This document shows, piece after piece, positions 62,135 through 64,000 of a stretch of DNA of 64,000 nucleotides. A model generated the notes under the pieces. The model saw only the letters and a list, made by a program, of their open reading frames with translations. It did not search any database and was not told where the DNA came from. Position numbers and translations under genes: made by a program. Position 1 is the stretch's first letter. Every line of letters starts with the position of its first letter. The stretch lies in contig JAFAFL010000082.1 of assembly GCA_023423535.1 (NCBI GenBank), positions 11,344-75,343 on the forward strand, read 5' to 3'. The stretch comes from Pseudomonadota bacterium. GTDB lineage: Bacteria; Myxococcota; Myxococcia; Myxococcales; Myxococcaceae.

Positions 62135-63624
62135 AGCGGAGCTGGGGTCCTCACCCTCGCGACCGTCATCACGGCCACGGCCACGGTCACAGGTGCCGGC
62201 AGCCGCACGCGCACGGCCCCCAGTGCCGCGGGCCTCACCACCACGGACGTCGGCTCTTCTGGCGCGTCTATCTGCACGGCTTCTTCCTCCTCTTCGCGGT
62301 GGCGGCGACGGTGGCGGTGCTCGGCGTGCTGGGCGGTCGCGGCCGCTTCGGCGGGGCGATGGAGCGCGCGCGCGAGTTCCACGCGCAGCTCGAACGGCAG
62401 GGCCCGGCGCTCTGGCGGGACACCGCGCGGCTGGAGGCGGTGACCCAACGGGCGGCAGACGAAGCGAACGCGCACGTGACGGTATGGCGCGCGGACGGGG
62501 AAATGCTGGTGAGCAACGCGGAACCGCCGCTGCGGATCGACGCTTCGGTGGTGAGGACACTCGGACGGCAGCCGGCGTATCTGGGCAGCCCGCGGTGGGC
62601 GGTGGTGCTGCCGATGTGGGAGGGCGACCGGCTCTTCGGCTACGCGGTGGCGGAGTGGCGCGGGCCCGGCGCGCGCGAGCTCTGGCGCGGAGGCGCCTAC
62701 TTCTTCGGCGTGGTGGCGGCGCTGGCGTTGGGCTCCATCCCGCTGGTGCGGACGATCGTCTCGCCCATCGAGCGGCTGACGCGCGCGGTGCGCCAGTTCG
62801 GCGAAGGCGCGCTGGGAACGCGCAGCGGCATCCGGCGCCGCGACGAGGTGGGCGAGCTGGCCGCGGCCTTCGACGAGATGGCCGAGCGCCTCGAGCGGCA
62901 GGTGAAGACGGAGCGCGAGCTTTTGGCGAACATCAGCCACGAGCTGCGCACTCCGCTCTCGCGGATCCGCGTCGCGCTGGAGCTGGGCGCCGAAGGGGAT
63001 CCGGCGCGGGCGCAGCGCTACCTCGGAGAGATCGGCAGTGACCTCGCGGAGCTGGAGCGGTTGGTGGAGGACGTGCTCACCGCGGCGCGGCTGGAGGCGC
63101 GCTCACGTCACGGCGAGCCCCTGCCCATGCATCCCTCGGAGGTCGCCGTTGCGGACGTGGTGCGCGAGGCGGCCCGTCGTTTCGCCGAGGCCTGGCCCGA
63201 CCGCGCGCTGGAGGTGCACGTGGCGGACGGGCTGCCGAAGCTCGCCGCGGACGCGGTGCTCTTGAGGCGCGCGCTGGACAACCTCCTCGACAACGCGCGC
63301 AAGTACTCGGAGGCGCCCTCGCCGATCACGCTGCGAGCGTTCGCCCGAGCCGACGATGGACGGGTGGCGCTGGAGGTGACTGACCGCGGCATCGGCATGA
63401 GCGAGGCGGACCTGCAGGAGCTCTTCACGCCCTTCTTCCGCAGCGACCGCAGCCGTCAGCGGGGGACGGGCGGCGTCGGGCTCGGGCTGGTGCTCGCGCA
63501 GCGCATCGCCGAAGCGCACGGCGGCACGCTCGAAGCGCGGAGTGAGGTGGGGAAGGGGACCGCGTTCACCCTCTCGTTGCCGCGCCAGCTGACGGTGCAG
63601 AATCCATTGAGGCAGCCGAGCTGA
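62131..63624 (+). CDS. Sensor histidine kinase with His-rich cytoplasmic head (CpxA-type)
   Basis: A 497-residue kinase from TTG 62131. Residues 1-40 hold 11 His and two Cys (HHGHGHGH, HAH, HHH), a probable metal-binding segment on the cytoplasmic side. Two transmembrane helices (about 43-65 and 190-208) flank a periplasmic sensor, then HAMP (about 208-260), HisKA with H270 (ISHELRTPL) and HATPase_c (NLLDNARKYSE, DRGIGM, GGVGLGLVLA). Coupled to the regulator by overlap. The His head and Spy-like neighbour suggest metal or envelope stress sensing. Confidence 0.9.
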   Translation: MKRSWGPHPRDRHHGHGHGHRCRQPHAHGPQCRGPHHHGRRLFWRVYLHGFFLLFAVAATVAVLGVLGGRGRFGGAMERAREFHAQLERQGPALWRDTARLEAVTQRAADEANAHVTVWRADGEMLVSNAEPPLRIDASVVRTLGRQPAYLGSPRWAVVLPMWEGDRLFGYAVAEWRGPGARELWRGGAYFFGVVAALALGSIPLVRTIVSPIERLTRAVRQFGEGALGTRSGIRRRDEVGELAAAFDEMAERLERQVKTERELLANISHELRTPLSRIRVALELGAEGDPARAQRYLGEIGSDLAELERLVEDVLTAARLEARSRHGEPLPMHPSEVAVADVVREAARRFAEAWPDRALEVHVADGLPKLAADAVLLRRALDNLLDNARKYSEAPSPITLRAFARADDGRVALEVTDRGIGMSEADLQELFTPFFRSDRSRQRGTGGVGLGLVLAQRIAEAHGGTLEARSEVGKGTAFTLSLPRQLTVQNPLRQPS

Positions 63625-64000
63625 GCGCCCGCACGCGGAAGACCTCCACCGGCTCCGCCTTGCCCTTCACCGGCACCGCGCCGCGGGCCTCGACGGTGGC
63701 GCTCTCCCCGAGCTTCGTGCGGGTGCTCGCGCTGACCACGACCTCGCCCGCGGCGGCGAGTCCCTGCAGGCGCTCGGCGAGGTTCACCGCGTCGCCGATG
63801 GCCGTGTACTCCATGCGCTGCGACGAGCCGACGTTGCCCACCACCGCCGGCCCGGTGTTGATGCCGATGCCGAAGCCCGCCACCGGCAGCCCCTCTGCCC
63901 GTCGCTCGTCGTTGAGCTGCGCGATCTCCGCCTGCAGCTCCAGCGCGGGGCGCCCCGCGCGCAGCGCGGGCGCCGGCCGCGCTCGGGGCACGCCCGTCAT
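63566..64000 (-). CDS. Class III adenylate/guanylate cyclase, C-terminal part, cut by window
   Basis: The reverse frame covers the end of a cyclase catalytic domain: GFGIGINTGPAVVGNVGSS, RMEYTAIGDAVNLAERLQGL (transition-state Asn and the Arg region further on) and KGKAEPVEVFRVR. The gene continues beyond the window edge, where the metal-binding Asp residues should lie; the ATG at the edge is unlikely to be the start. The last 20 residues are low-complexity and overlap the kinase 3' end by 59 bp (convergent genes). Confidence 0.85.
   Translation of the reverse strand: MTGVPRARPAPALRAGRPALELQAEIAQLNDERRAEGLPVAGFGIGINTGPAVVGNVGSSQRMEYTAIGDAVNLAERLQGLAAAGEVVVSASTRTKLGESATVEARGAVPVKGKAEPVEVFRVRALSSAASMDSAPSAGAATRG

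Noticed and set aside
58433..62560. Reverse-strand open frame of 1375 codons
   Set aside because: It is antisense to the aldehyde dehydrogenase, PRC-barrel-like, Spy-like, regulator and kinase genes, all with clear motifs. Composition is Arg/His/Ala-rich, typical of a shadow frame in high-GC DNA.

Overview
The window is very GC-rich DNA, dense with protein genes. GTG and TTG starts are frequent, and 1-4 bp stop/start overlaps are common. Eukaryotic-like Ser/Thr kinases, an FHA-domain enhancer-binding-protein relative, hybrid histidine kinases, two PilZ proteins, many lipoproteins and an aglRQS-type gliding motor point to a myxobacterium (Myxococcota, probably Cystobacterineae). That placement is inferred from gene content, not from a marker phylogeny. 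I saw no rRNA, tRNA, CRISPR array or insertion sequence.

Layout. 1-1.8 kb: edge of a dihydrofolate-reductase-like gene, an XRE antitoxin-like gene with its own palindrome facing a decayed toxin gene, and a DUF1361 membrane protein. 2.0-10.4 kb: a five-gene run of large lipoproteins (vWA; HYDIN-like/PKD; Cys-rich/PPC; six TIG repeats; Cys-rich), coupled by overlaps for the first four. 10.6-14.3 kb: beta-lactamase-fold hydrolase, Uma2 remnant, secreted phospholipase D, PAP2 phosphatase. 14.3-18.2 kb: a histidine-kinase-like protein without an ATPase domain overlapping a complete kinase. 18.3-26.9 kb: DUF2062 protein, a stand-alone MshEN protein, the aglRQS operon with a good promoter and terminator, LON-domain protein, NAD synthetase, SDR. 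27-34 kb: small hypotheticals, EcsC-like and PilZ proteins, RNase AS-like exonuclease, LEA-type lipoprotein, FabH-like synthase, DUF2804.

33.8-45 kb: an FHA/AAA+ regulator lacking the GAFTGA motif, a hipA-hipB pair with three regularly phased operators, a PEGA Ser/Thr kinase, cytochrome c, phosphoesterase, ECF sigma factor, mreB. 45.6-49 kb: a cobalamin-binding-type protein overlapping two hybrid kinases. 49-51 kb: heme oxygenase, divergent from a helical globin-like protein that overlaps a ferredoxin-dependent bilin reductase homologue. 51-56 kb: glycosyltransferase, a zinc-ribbon Ser/Thr kinase and a lower-GC islet carrying a ScoMcrA-N-like gene. 56-64 kb: glutamate dehydrogenase, vapBC-like pair with a clear operator, aldehyde dehydrogenase, a Spy-like protein with an OmpR-type two-component pair whose kinase has a His-rich head, and the edge of an adenylate cyclase.

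The most interesting system is the bilin-type cluster at 48957-51062. Heme oxygenase would make biliverdin, the reductase homologue would reduce it, and the globin-like partner carries a Cys-x-Arg motif at residue 86 reminiscent of the phycobiliprotein chromophore site. This would be a non-photosynthetic bilin pathway, lying next to a cobalamin/kinase module that could be photosensory. Also notable are the ATPase-less kinase pair, the 42-bp-phased hip operators, and the lipoprotein operon.
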